From Allobosea sp. Root483D1 (GTDB taxonomy: Bacteria; Pseudomonadota; Alphaproteobacteria; Rhizobiales; Beijerinckiaceae): a DNA stretch of 56,247 bases. The first letter of the stretch is position 1. Every line of letters starts with the position of its first letter. The stretch spans positions 668,398 to 724,644 of the forward strand of contig NZ_LMJW01000020.1 in NCBI RefSeq assembly GCF_001429505.1, written 5' to 3'. The notes beneath the pieces were generated by a model. It was not told where the DNA came from. It saw only the letters and a list, made by a program, of their open reading frames with translations, and made no database searches. Position numbers and translations under genes: made by a program. Below are positions 46,230 through 54,224 of this stretch, piece by piece.

Positions 46230-46240
46230 AGTAACTTACT
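46230..46240. promoter_or_regulatory. Candidate TetR operator between tetR and the quinone reductase gene
   Basis: AGTAACTTACT is a perfect palindrome around a central C. It lies within a pair of direct repeats of TACYAAAAGTA (46223-46233 and 46237-46247), in a strikingly AT-rich stretch. TTGACA on the plus strand at 46208-46213 may be a -35 element for the reductase gene. Confidence 0.55.
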
Positions 46241-46291
46241 AAAAGTATATAACGATCGCAGGCCGATCGCAACCACCGCAGGAGACACCCC

Positions 46292-46894
46292 ATGCATGCC
46301 CTAGTCGTCGTCGCCCATCCCGATCCCGGTTCGCTCAGCCATGCCGTGGCGCAGGCCCTGGCCGACGGCGTCTCCGGCGCCGGCCATACGGTCGAGATCG
46401 CCGATCTCGCCAAGGAAGGGTTCGATCCGCGCTTTTCGCTGAACGATCTTGCCGTCCATCGCCGCGAGATCGCGCAGCCCGCCGACATCGCCTTCGAGCA
46501 GGCCAGGGTCGACCGGGCGGATGCGCTGGTGCTGGTCTATCCGGTCTACTGGTGGTCGATGCCTGGGCTGATGAAGGGCTGGATCGAGCGCGTCTTCGCC
46601 AATGGCTGGGCCTATGACGAAGGGGCCGACCTAAAGACGGTCAAGAAGCTCGGGCACCTGCCGGTCCATCTTGTCGGGATCGGCGGCGCCACCATGCGCA
46701 CCTATGAGCGCCATGGCTATCTCAGCGCGATGAAGACGCAGATCGACCACGGCATCTTCGGCTATTGCGGCGCGCCGGTCGTGACCTCCGAGCTGCTGCT
46801 GCCGATTCCGCAGATGTCAGAGCACCTCGATACGGCGCGCGACCTCGGCGGCAAGGTGTTCACACCGGTGAGCAAGGCCGCCCAAGCGGCTTGA
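46292..46894 (+). CDS. NAD(P)H quinone oxidoreductase, flavodoxin-2 fold (MdaB/KefF-like)
   Basis: 200 residues. The FMN/FAD-binding N-terminus is MHALVVVAHPDPGSLSHAV, followed by the dinucleotide pocket YPVYWWSMPGLMKGWIERVFANGWAY (core near residues 84-105), typical of NQO/KefF/WrbA-like soluble reductases. The C-terminus FGYCGAPVV is also typical. It probably detoxifies quinones or other electrophiles in two-electron steps, consistent with control by the divergent TetR repressor. The ATG has a GGAG ribosome site. Confidence 0.92.
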   Translation: MHALVVVAHPDPGSLSHAVAQALADGVSGAGHTVEIADLAKEGFDPRFSLNDLAVHRREIAQPADIAFEQARVDRADALVLVYPVYWWSMPGLMKGWIERVFANGWAYDEGADLKTVKKLGHLPVHLVGIGGATMRTYERHGYLSAMKTQIDHGIFGYCGAPVVTSELLLPIPQMSEHLDTARDLGGKVFTPVSKAAQAA

Positions 46895-46918
46895 CGGACG
46901 TGCTGCGGGCCGCGCGGT

Positions 46919-47800
46919 TCACGCCCGTCCGCGCACGCTTGCCTGGGGCTTCACCCGCATCTCCAGGAAGTTGCGCAGCTCGGTCACCCGCTTGACCGGA
47001 TCGAGCACCTCCTCGTCCAGCCCATGGGCCCAGGCGAGATCACGGCGGGAGGGATCGGCGTCGAGCGCATCGAGATCGGCGAGCCAGGCCGCCGTATCGG
47101 TCTCGTCCTTGCGGAAGCCGCGCTCGATCAGGATCTTGCTGTGCCGTCGCAGGATCGTGGCGACGAGCCGCAGCGAGAATTCCGGGTGGTACTGCACGCC
47201 CCAGAAGGTACCGCCGTCCTGGCGGAACTCGGCGGCCTGGATCGGGCTCATCGCATTCGAGGCCAGGATCGTCGCGTCCGCGGGCAGCGCGACGATGCTG
47301 TCGAAATGGATTGCGGGCGCATCGAAAGCGGCAGGGCGACCGGCGAGCAGAGGATGTTTGGCGCCGGTGTCGTTGACGGCGATGCGACGGGCGAAGCCGA
47401 TCTCGAGCCCCTTCGGGTTGAGCGCAACCGTTCCGCCCGCGGCGACGGCGCCGATCTGGATGCCCCAGCACGAGCCGAAGCAGGGCGTTCCGCTTCTGTA
47501 GATCGCCCGCATCAGCTCGATCTGACGCGTCACCGCCGGCTCGGGGCTGTGGATGTGGAGCGAGGAGCCGGTCAGGGCGATGCCGTCATAGGAGGCGAGG
47601 CCTGAACCATCCGGCAGGTTGGCGCCCTCGTCCGCGGGCAGGCAGATATCGGTGATCAGCGACGGCTCGATCCGGCGCAGTTCCGCGGCATAGGCTTCCG
47701 ACGGCGTCGCACCGGCGTCGCGAATGTATTCCTCGCGTTGCGCGCGCTTGTAGCCGTCGACGACAAGGACGCGGAGCGGTTTCGAGCTGAACACGTTCAT
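46919..47800 (-). CDS. Class I glutamine amidotransferase-like protein
   Basis: 293 residues from the ATG at 47800. Class I GATase triad: Cys in FGSCWGIQ, His and Glu in YHPEFS. It is a stand-alone domain rather than fused to a synthase, resembling GMP-synthase-like or gamma-glutamyl-transferring relatives of unknown role. N-terminal LRVLVVDGYKRAQREEYIRDAG contains the family's first strand. The C-terminal ~50 residues are extra (DLDALDADPSRRDLAW). It is convergent with the reductase gene and divergent from the EamA transporter gene. Confidence 0.88.
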   Translation of the reverse strand: MNVFSSKPLRVLVVDGYKRAQREEYIRDAGATPSEAYAAELRRIEPSLITDICLPADEGANLPDGSGLASYDGIALTGSSLHIHSPEPAVTRQIELMRAIYRSGTPCFGSCWGIQIGAVAAGGTVALNPKGLEIGFARRIAVNDTGAKHPLLAGRPAAFDAPAIHFDSIVALPADATILASNAMSPIQAAEFRQDGGTFWGVQYHPEFSLRLVATILRRHSKILIERGFRKDETDTAAWLADLDALDADPSRRDLAWAHGLDEEVLDPVKRVTELRNFLEMRVKPQASVRGRA

Positions 47801-47867
47801 GGCTTTCTCGGCACGTTGCGTGCGGCGACGGGCTGCGTTGCGCCTCCTCTCATAGGACAAGCGCCAC

Positions 47868-48821
47868 GTGCAAGGCTATGCAAGCGCTCCTCCGACATGG
47901 AGACCATGCGCTTTGCAGCAGCCGGCCGCCTCCCTCCCGCAGCGAATCTGGGCGAACGCCTATGTGCTGCTGACGCTGACGACGCTGATGTGGGCCGGCA
48001 ATGCGGTGGCGAGCCGGCTTGCCGTCGGCGAGATCGCGCCGATGACGCTGACCTCGCTGCGCTGGGCCTTCGTCTGCGCCATCATGCCCTATCTGTTCCG
48101 CCAGGGCCTGCGCGAGCACTGGCCCGTGCTCAGGGCGAACTGGCTCAAGGTGACGCTGCTCGGCGCCTTCGGTTTCACCGCCTTCAACACGTTGATGTAC
48201 ATCGCGGCCTATTCGACCACCGCAATCAATATCGGCATCTTGCAGGGCTCGATCCCGGTCTTTGTGCTGCTTGGCGCCTTCCTCGCCTTCCGCATGCCGA
48301 TCGGCGGTTTGCAGGCGCTCGGCGTCACTGTGACCATCCTCGGCGTGCTGGTGACAGCGAGCCGCGGCGACTGGCACGTCCTGTCGCAGCTCAGCTTCGT
48401 GCCGGGTGACTTGTGGATGATGATCGCCTGCGTGCTTTATGCCGGTTACACCGTCGGCATCCGCACGCGCCCGCCCATGCCGGGGCTGATCTTCTTCACT
48501 GCGATGGCGATGGTCGCCTGTATCGTCTCGCTGCCGCTGCTCGGGGTCGAGATCGCTACCGGCAGGGCCTATTGGCCGACGACGAAGGGCTGGCTGATCC
48601 TGATCTTCGTCGTGATCGGCCCTTCGATCCTGTCGCAGCTTTTCTTCATCCGGGCGATCGAGCTGATCGGCCCGAGCCGCGCCGGCGTCTTCGTCAATCT
48701 CGTGCCGGTGTTCGCGCCGCTGCTCGCCGTGGCGATCCTCGGCGAGCAACTCGCGCTCTATCACGGGCTGGCGCTGGTGCTGGTGCTCGGCGGCATCTGG
48801 ATCGCCGAGCGGAAAATCTGA
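47868..48821 (+). CDS. EamA-family drug/metabolite transporter
   Basis: 317 residues with ten predicted helices in two EamA repeats. The first helix is YVLLTLTTLMWAGNAVASRL, repeat 1 ends near ILGVLVTASRG and repeat 2 holds RAIELIGPSRAGVFVNLVPV, the conserved segment of this superfamily. The GTG at 47868 is the only reasonable start. It exports or exchanges small metabolites across the inner membrane; substrate unknown. Confidence 0.9.
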   Translation: MQGYASAPPTWRPCALQQPAASLPQRIWANAYVLLTLTTLMWAGNAVASRLAVGEIAPMTLTSLRWAFVCAIMPYLFRQGLREHWPVLRANWLKVTLLGAFGFTAFNTLMYIAAYSTTAINIGILQGSIPVFVLLGAFLAFRMPIGGLQALGVTVTILGVLVTASRGDWHVLSQLSFVPGDLWMMIACVLYAGYTVGIRTRPPMPGLIFFTAMAMVACIVSLPLLGVEIATGRAYWPTTKGWLILIFVVIGPSILSQLFFIRAIELIGPSRAGVFVNLVPVFAPLLAVAILGEQLALYHGLALVLVLGGIWIAERKI

Positions 48822-48929
48822 GGCTCGGACCGAAACGTGGAATCCACTTTTCGGAAAAATCCGATGCTACAACAATGAGATGGATCGCCGTTATCGCGTC
48901 CTATTGGACGCGCGCTGATCTAGGGGGCG

Positions 48930-49196
48930 CTACTTGGCTGCGGCTACTTTGGCGCGACGAACCTTGGGCACCTTGACTGGTGCGTTCTTCGCGGCCGTGG
49001 CGGCGGCCTCAGCGTCCGCCGCCTCCTTGGCGAGCCGTAGTGCCCGCAACCTGGCTGTCTTTTCGGCGACAGCCTGCTGCTCGGTGCGCACGGCTTCGAG
49101 CGCACTCTCCGCTTCCTGGCGACGCTGCTCGCCCTTGGCGAAGTTGCGCTCCGCACGCAGCTTGGCTTGCTCGGCCGTGAGCCCCTTGGTTGCCAT
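48930..49196 (-). CDS. Small highly charged helical protein (DUF6481-like)
   Basis: 88 residues, almost entirely helical, rich in Ala, Glu, Lys and Arg (AEQAKLRAERNFAKGEQRRQEAES), with a basic Lys/Val C-terminal tail (VKVPKVRRAKVAAAK). This composition is typical of the DUF6481-type proteins found beside cold-shock and S21 genes in Hyphomicrobiales (recall). The tail could contact nucleic acid or the ribosome. It lies 23 bp downstream of rpsU on the same strand and is probably co-transcribed. Confidence 0.75.
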   Translation of the reverse strand: MATKGLTAEQAKLRAERNFAKGEQRRQEAESALEAVRTEQQAVAEKTARLRALRLAKEAADAEAAATAAKNAPVKVPKVRRAKVAAAK

Positions 49197-49219
49197 GGCT
49201 GCAGCTCCTCTGGTCTGGG

Positions 49220-49486
49220 TCAGGAAGCGACTGCTGTCGGGCGCGGCGGCCGGACCGGACGCGGCTTCGGCTTGGGAGCGGGGAGCAGGCCCTCGCGCTG
49301 CGCCTGCTTGCGAGCAAGCTTGCGGGCGCGGCGGATGGCGTCGGCCTTCTCGCGGACGCGCTTCTCAGAGGGCTTCTCATAGGCCGAGCGCCGCTTCATC
49401 TCGCGAAACACGCCTTCGCGCTGCATCTTCTTCTTCAGAACGCGCAGCGCCTGATCGACATTGTTGTCGCGGACGAGAACCTGCAT
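49220..49486 (-). CDS. rpsU: 30S ribosomal protein S21
   Basis: 88 residues. The S21 core MQVLVRDNNVDQALRVLKKK and REMKRRSAYEKPSEKR is complete. A Pro/Arg/Lys-rich C-terminal extension (APKPKPRPVRPPRP) makes it longer than the ~70-residue enterobacterial protein, as usual in alphaproteobacteria. It sits on the 30S platform near the anti-Shine-Dalgarno sequence and influences initiation. A AGAGGTAAG ribosome site is upstream. It follows a cspA gene and that gene's terminator. Confidence 0.96.
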   Translation of the reverse strand: MQVLVRDNNVDQALRVLKKKMQREGVFREMKRRSAYEKPSEKRVREKADAIRRARKLARKQAQREGLLPAPKPKPRPVRPPRPTAVAS

Positions 49487-49522
49487 TCGGACTTACCTCT
49501 TGTGTCGACTTCTCTTGGAAAC

Positions 49523-49550
49523 AAAAAAGGGTCGGGTGATCCCGACCCTT
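49523..49550 (-). terminator. Intrinsic terminator of cspA
   Basis: Perfect 10-bp stem AAGGGTCGGG / CCCGACCCTT with a four-base loop, followed on the minus strand by TTTTTTG. It lies 88 bp after the cspA stop and 37 bp before the rpsU start. Confidence 0.9.
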
Positions 49551-49637
49551 CCTCAGCTATCCTGCGCGGAGCGGGTCTGGCGCCGGTACATCCACGGTCG
49601 CCTGCCCCTGATCTCTTATGCCGGATAGCGTATCAGC

Positions 49638-49847
49638 TCACTCGGCGCGGAGGTTGTCGGCCGACATCTTGCCCGAGCGCTTGTCCTGGACGAGCTCGTA
49701 CGAGATCTTCTGACCGTCGCGCAGATCGCGCATGCCGGCGCGCTCGACGGCGCTGATGTGGACGAACACGTCCTGGCCGCCATCATCCGGCTGGATGAAG
49801 CCGAAACCCTTGGTGCCGTTGAACCATTTCACTGTGCCACTGGCCAT
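49638..49847 (-). CDS. cspA: Cold-shock domain protein (CspA family)
   Basis: 69 residues, one cold-shock OB domain. RNP1 is KGFGFIQ and RNP2 is VFVHISAV. It binds single-stranded RNA/DNA and melts mRNA structure. The promoter-like TTGACA at 50005-50010 implies a 5' leader of roughly 130 bases, as often seen for cold-shock genes. Terminated by the hairpin at 49523-49550. Confidence 0.96.
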   Translation of the reverse strand: MASGTVKWFNGTKGFGFIQPDDGGQDVFVHISAVERAGMRDLRDGQKISYELVQDKRSGKMSADNLRAE

Positions 49848-49980
49848 AGTCGTATTCCTTCTTGCGGGTGGTAATTCACACGCAGCCGCATGCCACGCAT
49901 GTTTTCGATTTGAGCAGGAAGGTCGTCAGCGGTGCGCAAAAGTCGCGCGGGGCCAATTCGTTCGGCCTAGATCGAGCGCT

Positions 49981-50010
49981 ACAAATGGGGGCTTGCCCCT
50001 CATTTGTCAA
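49981..50010 (-). promoter_or_regulatory. Candidate cspA promoter with overlapping hairpin
   Basis: TTGACA (minus strand, 50010 to 50005) is followed by a hairpin formed by ACAAATG (49981-49987) and CATTTGT (50001-50007) with G/C-rich inner arms. The matching -10 is weak (CATTTG or ATTTGT at 17-18 bp). The same hairpin lies 61 bp after the beta-lactamase stop and could instead be its weak terminator. Confidence 0.35.
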
Positions 50011-50067
50011 CGCAACTTTACCGTGTGCCGGCGGCGGCCTCTGACGAAACGCCGCCAGACAGGCAAT

Positions 50068-51078
50068 CTAGCGCAGGCTCTCGACCGCCAAACGCGCCAC
50101 CGCGGCATGGGCCGCCTCGCGCTCCTTTTCGCCGACCTGCGCGCCGGCGAGGTAGACCGCGACGGCGAAGCGGCGCCCGTCCGGCAGGGTGACGATGCCG
50201 ATATCGTTGGTGGCGTGGTTGAGCCCGTCGGCGCTCGGTCCCAGGCCCGTCTTGTGGGCGAACCGCGCCCCGGCCGGCAGGCCGGCCTTGATCCGGTTCG
50301 GCCCGGTCTTGGCCTCCAGCATGATCTTGTCGAGCAGCGCGGCGTTTGCGGGATCGCGCAGCCAGGTGCCCTTGGCGAGGCCTTCCAGGAAGGCGATCGA
50401 GGCCTCGGGCGAAGCGGCGTCGCGCTTGTCGGTCAGCGTCGCCGCGAGGCGCTTCTTGCGCTCGGCCGCGGGAATGGCCTGGATCGCCTTGTAGAATTTG
50501 GCCGTGTCGATCGCCTGGTCCCAGCCATAGCCGGGCAGGCCGAGGATCTCGGGCTGGAAGACGCGCTCATAGCGATCGACCGAGATGCCGGTGACGCCGC
50601 CATCCTTCAGTATCGCGGTCAGCGCCTGCGGCCCGCCGATCAGTCGCAGCAGGAGGTCGGCGGCGGTGTTGTCGCTCTCGCCGGTCGAGCGGGCCAGAAG
50701 CTCGCGCAGCGGATAGTCGTTGCGCTCGCCCTTGAAGGCCTTGGCGAGCGGGCTGTGATAGAGCGAGAGATCGTTGCGGGTGACGGTGATCTTCTGGTCG
50801 AGCTTGAATTTGCCGGCCTCGACCGCCTGCAGCACGCCGATCGCGAGCGGCAGCTTGAACACGCTCTGCAGCGGGAAGGGCTCAGCCCCGCGATGCGACC
50901 AGCTCTTGCGATCCTTGAGGTCGATCAGTCCGACGCCGAGGCGACCCTTCGTACTCTGCTCGATCGCCTTGATGCCGCTGTCGAGCCTGGCCTTGTCCCA
51001 GTCGGCGAAGGCGGGCGAGGCGGCGAGGACGACAAGAGCAGCGGAGCAGGCGTAAGCGAAGGCGCGGCGGGTCGGCAT
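50068..51078 (-). CDS. Class A beta-lactamase
   Basis: 336 residues. A Tat-like signal is seen at 1-25 (MPTRRAFAYACSAALVVLAASPAFA). Catalytic motifs: S72-V-F-K75, S136-D-N138, the omega-loop Glu in RYERVFQPE, and HKTG. The FPLQSVFKLPLA segment and the extra length resemble subclass A2 enzymes (PER/CfxA-type) rather than TEM-like. It hydrolyses beta-lactams in the periplasm. The start lies only 3 bases past the T-run of the serA terminator, and its Shine-Dalgarno AGGGG is inside the terminator's right arm, so expression may depend on structure opening. Confidence 0.94.
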   Translation of the reverse strand: MPTRRAFAYACSAALVVLAASPAFADWDKARLDSGIKAIEQSTKGRLGVGLIDLKDRKSWSHRGAEPFPLQSVFKLPLAIGVLQAVEAGKFKLDQKITVTRNDLSLYHSPLAKAFKGERNDYPLRELLARSTGESDNTAADLLLRLIGGPQALTAILKDGGVTGISVDRYERVFQPEILGLPGYGWDQAIDTAKFYKAIQAIPAAERKKRLAATLTDKRDAASPEASIAFLEGLAKGTWLRDPANAALLDKIMLEAKTGPNRIKAGLPAGARFAHKTGLGPSADGLNHATNDIGIVTLPDGRRFAVAVYLAGAQVGEKEREAAHAAVARLAVESLR

Positions 51079-51080
51079 GA

Positions 51081-51108
51081 AAAATCCCCTGTGGTGGCGC
51101 CACAGGGG
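51081..51108 (-). terminator. serA terminator overlapping the beta-lactamase ribosome site
   Basis: Perfect 9-bp stem CCCCTGTGG / CCACAGGGG (51086-51108, loop of 5) followed on the minus strand by ATTTTTC. It lies 42 bp past the serA stop and touches the next start codon at 51078; AGGGG within the stem is the only ribosome site for that gene. Confidence 0.85.
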
Positions 51109-51149
51109 AGGGTGATTGCGGCGCCGTTTGGGCGCGATGCGGGCGGCCT

Positions 51150-52739
51150 TCAGAACTTCAGCCTGCGCGCCCGCTTCACCATCGGGATCTCGTGGATCTT
51201 GGCGAGCAGTTCGTCCGAGATCGCCTCGTCGACGGCGACATAGCAGATCGCGTCGCCGCCCGGCTTGTCGCGGCCGAGATTGAAGGTCGCGACATTGACG
51301 CCGGCGGCGCCGAGCAGCGAGCCGAAAGCGCCGATGAAGCCCGGCTTGTCGGCATTGCGGACATAGAGCATGTGCGGCGCGAAATCGGCGTCGATGGCGA
51401 TGTCGCGGATCTCGACGATGCGCGGCTTGCCGTCATGGAAGACCGTGCCCGAGGCATGGCGCGGCATGTCCTCGGCCTCGACGACGATGCGGATGACGCT
51501 TTCGAGATTGCCGGCGACCTCGCGGGTCAGCTCCTCGACGACGATGCCCTTCTCCTTCGCCACCATGGCCGAGTTGACCATGTTAATCTCGGGCAGGAAC
51601 GGCCGCAGCACGCCGGTGATCGCCGCCGCCGAGATCGCCTTGAGATTGAGCGCCGCGACCGCGCCCTCGTACTCGATGCGGATGCCCTTGACCGGCGCCT
51701 CCGTCAGCTGGCCGAGGAAGGAGCCGAGCTTCTCGGCGAGATCGACGAAGGGCTTGATCCGCGGCGCCTCTTCCGCCGAGATCGACGGGAAGTTCACCGC
51801 ATTGGTGATCGCGCCCTTGAGCAGGTAGTCGCTCATCTGCTCGGCGACCTGCAGCGCGACGTTCTCCTGCGCCTCATTGGTCGAGGCGCCGAGATGCGGG
51901 GTGCAGACGACGTTGTCGAGGCCGAACAGCGGGTTCGACTCCGCCGGCTCCTGCGAGAACACGTCGAAGGCGGCGCCGGCGACATGGCCGGACTTGATCA
52001 GCCCCGCCAGCGCCGTCTCATCGACCAGCCCGCCGCGGGCGCAGTTGATGATGCGCACGCCCTTCTTCGTCTTGGCGAGGTTCTCGGCCGAGAGGATGTT
52101 CTTGGTCATCGCCGTCATCGGCACATGCAGCGTGATGAAGTCGGCGCGCTTCAAAAGCTCGTCGAGCTCGACCTTTTCGACGCCGAGCTGCACCGCCCGC
52201 TCCGGCGAGAGATAGGGGTCGAAGGCGATGACGCGCATCTTCAGGCCGATGCCGCGCTCGGCGACGATCGATCCGATATTGCCGCAACCGATCAGGCCGA
52301 GCGTCTTGGCCGTGATCTCGACGCCCATGAAGCGGTTCTTCTCCCATTTTCCCGCTTGGGTAGAGAGATCTGCAGAAGGGATCTGCCGGGCGAGCGCGAA
52401 CATCATGGCGATGGCATGCTCGGCGGTGGTGATCGAGTTGCCGAAAGGCGTGTTCATCACGATCACGCCGCGGCTGGTCGCGGCCGGGATCTCGACATTG
52501 TCGACGCCGATGCCGGCGCGGCCGATCACCTTCAGGTTCTTGGCGGCCTCCAGCAGCTTGGCGGTGACCTTGGTGGCCGAGCGGATGGCGAGGCCGTCAT
52601 AGTCGCCGATCACAGCGGCGAGCTTGTCCTTGTCCTTGCCGAGGTTCGGATCGAAGGTCACGTCGATGCCGCGATCCCGAAAGATCTGCACGGCGGCGGG
52701 GGAGAGAGCGTCGGAAATCAGGACGCGGGGTTTGGTCAT
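51150..52739 (-). CDS. serA: D-3-phosphoglycerate dehydrogenase, long form
   Basis: 529 residues, the long type with catalytic domains (1-315), an intervening ASB domain (about 320-450) and a C-terminal ACT domain (about 455-529, DIAIDADFAPHMLYVRN, VATFNLGRD). NAD-binding motif is GLIGCGNIGS. Catalytic residues: Arg in INCARGGLVDE, Glu in SQEPAESNP and His in VCTPHLGASTNEAQ. It oxidises 3-phosphoglycerate, first step of serine synthesis; the ACT domain senses serine. The ATG at 52739 is the family start. It follows serC after a 217-bp gap filled by repeats. Confidence 0.97.
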   Translation of the reverse strand: MTKPRVLISDALSPAAVQIFRDRGIDVTFDPNLGKDKDKLAAVIGDYDGLAIRSATKVTAKLLEAAKNLKVIGRAGIGVDNVEIPAATSRGVIVMNTPFGNSITTAEHAIAMMFALARQIPSADLSTQAGKWEKNRFMGVEITAKTLGLIGCGNIGSIVAERGIGLKMRVIAFDPYLSPERAVQLGVEKVELDELLKRADFITLHVPMTAMTKNILSAENLAKTKKGVRIINCARGGLVDETALAGLIKSGHVAGAAFDVFSQEPAESNPLFGLDNVVCTPHLGASTNEAQENVALQVAEQMSDYLLKGAITNAVNFPSISAEEAPRIKPFVDLAEKLGSFLGQLTEAPVKGIRIEYEGAVAALNLKAISAAAITGVLRPFLPEINMVNSAMVAKEKGIVVEELTREVAGNLESVIRIVVEAEDMPRHASGTVFHDGKPRIVEIRDIAIDADFAPHMLYVRNADKPGFIGAFGSLLGAAGVNVATFNLGRDKPGGDAICYVAVDEAISDELLAKIHEIPMVKRARRLKF

Positions 52740-52956
52740 CGGGATGGCTCCGGCAGCGCGCCGCGAGGCGGTCGCGCGCATAGGGTTCAATGAAAAGCGC
52801 GGGTCGTTCCGGGCGACCGGAGGGAGACCCGGGACCCATTCCGGAACGGTTCCGGAATGGGTCCCGGATCGGCGCCGCTCACGCGGCTTGTCCGGGACGA
52901 CTGCGCCTCATTCGAAAAAGAGATGGTCGGGTCAAGCCCGACCATGACGGCAAGCC
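52740..52956. repeat. Intergenic palindromic repeat region between serC and serA
   Basis: 217 bp containing a perfect 39-base palindrome (52829-52867, 19-bp arms around one G) and a second hairpin (52923-52945, arms ATGGTCGGG / CCCGACCAT, loop of 5). Sequences of the type GTCCCGGATC and GTCGGGTCAAGCCCGAC are familiar as dispersed extragenic elements in alphaproteobacterial genomes (recall). No gene is visible. Confidence 0.75.
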
Positions 52957-54135
52957 TCAGGCCGCCTTCTTGCCCAGCGAAGCCTTCGCCTCGTTGAAGG
53001 CGTATGCGATCCACGGCAGCAGCGCCTTCACGTCGCGCGACTGCACGGTCGCGCCGCACCAGATGCGCAGGCCGGGAGGGGCGTCGCGGTAATGGCCGAG
53101 ATCGTAGCCGGCACCGGCCTTCTCGATGATACCGACCACCTGCTTGGCGAAGGCCGCCTGCGCGTCGGCCGGCAGCGCCGTCACCGCCGGGTCGGTGAAC
53201 CTGAGGCAGACCGAGGTGTTCGAGCGCGTCTTCGGCTTGACCGCGAGGAAGTCGATCCAGTCGTTCTCGCGCACGAACTTGGCGATGACGCGGGCATTGC
53301 CGTCGGCGCGCTTCACCAGCCCGTCGAGGCCGCCGACCTTCTTGGCCCAGGCGAGCGCATCGAGATAATCCTCGACCGCGAGCATGGACGGCGTGTTGAT
53401 CGTCTCGCCGGCGAAGATGCCTTCGGAGAGCTTGCCGCCCGAGGTCATGCGGAAGATTTTTGGCAGCGGCCAGGCCGGCTTGTAGGTCAGGAGCCGCTCG
53501 ACCGCGCGGGGCGAGAGCACGATCATGCCATGCGCGGCCTCGCCGCCGAGCACCTTCTGCCAGGAGAAGGTGACGACATCGAGCTTTGGCCAGTCGAGCT
53601 TCTGGGCGAAGGCGGCCGAGGTCGCGTCGCAGATCGTCAGCCCCTCGCGGTCATCGGCGATCCAGCTCGCGTCGACGACGCGCACGCCCGAAGTCGTGCC
53701 GTTCCAGGTGAAGACGACGTCGCGATTCCTGGTGTCGACCTTCTTCAGGTTCGGCAGCTCGCCATAGGGGGCGGTGAAGGTGCGCACATCCGCCAGCTTG
53801 AGCTGCTTGGCGACGTCGGTGACCCAACCCTCGCCAAAGCTTTCCCAGGCGACCATGTCGACGCCGCGGGCGCCTAAGAGCGACCACATCGCCATCTCGA
53901 CGGCGCCGGTGTCGGAGGCCGGCACGATGCCGATGCGGTAATCGGCGGGAACCTGCAGCACCTCGCGGGTCAGGTCGATCGCGAGCTTGAGCTTGTCCTT
54001 GCCGACCTTGGCGCGGTGCGAGCGGCCGAGCGCTGCGTCACCAAGGGCCTTGAGGGTCCAGCCGGGGCGCTTGGCGCAGGGGCCGGACGAGAAATGCGGC
54101 ACGCGCGGGCGCGCTGCCGGAATCGTATTCGCCAT
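52957..54135 (-). CDS. serC: Phosphoserine aminotransferase
   Basis: 392 residues from the ATG at 54135. That start has GGAG eight bases upstream; a second ATG at 54147 has none at proper distance. This is the alphaproteobacterial/archaeal branch of SerC (HFSSGPCAKRPGW at the N-terminus, LGRSHRAKVGK). The PLP-Lys is in FSWQKVLGGEAAHGM. It converts 3-phosphohydroxypyruvate to phosphoserine in the same pathway as serA, the next gene. A structured leader covers its ribosome site. Confidence 0.96.
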   Translation of the reverse strand: MANTIPAARPRVPHFSSGPCAKRPGWTLKALGDAALGRSHRAKVGKDKLKLAIDLTREVLQVPADYRIGIVPASDTGAVEMAMWSLLGARGVDMVAWESFGEGWVTDVAKQLKLADVRTFTAPYGELPNLKKVDTRNRDVVFTWNGTTSGVRVVDASWIADDREGLTICDATSAAFAQKLDWPKLDVVTFSWQKVLGGEAAHGMIVLSPRAVERLLTYKPAWPLPKIFRMTSGGKLSEGIFAGETINTPSMLAVEDYLDALAWAKKVGGLDGLVKRADGNARVIAKFVRENDWIDFLAVKPKTRSNTSVCLRFTDPAVTALPADAQAAFAKQVVGIIEKAGAGYDLGHYRDAPPGLRIWCGATVQSRDVKALLPWIAYAFNEAKASLGKKAA

Positions 54136-54138
54136 CGA

Positions 54139-54182
54139 TGTCTCCATCCTTACAGATGGGCGCGCCGCGTTGGGGCGGCGTG
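54139..54182 (-). ncRNA. serC leader RNA (serC motif)
   Basis: Two consecutive hairpins in front of serC. The distal has CGCCGC / GCGGCG arms (54163-54168 and 54175-54180). The proximal has CCATC / GATGG arms (54144-54148 and 54155-54159), and its 3' arm runs into the GGAG ribosome site. A leader of exactly this design, with the last stem overlapping the serC ribosome site, is known upstream of serC-serA operons in alphaproteobacteria. Ligand, if any, is unknown. Confidence 0.65.
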
Positions 54183-54224
54183 TCCCGTCGATGGGCGTAG
54201 GATGGGAGGGGGAGGGGAGTCAAG

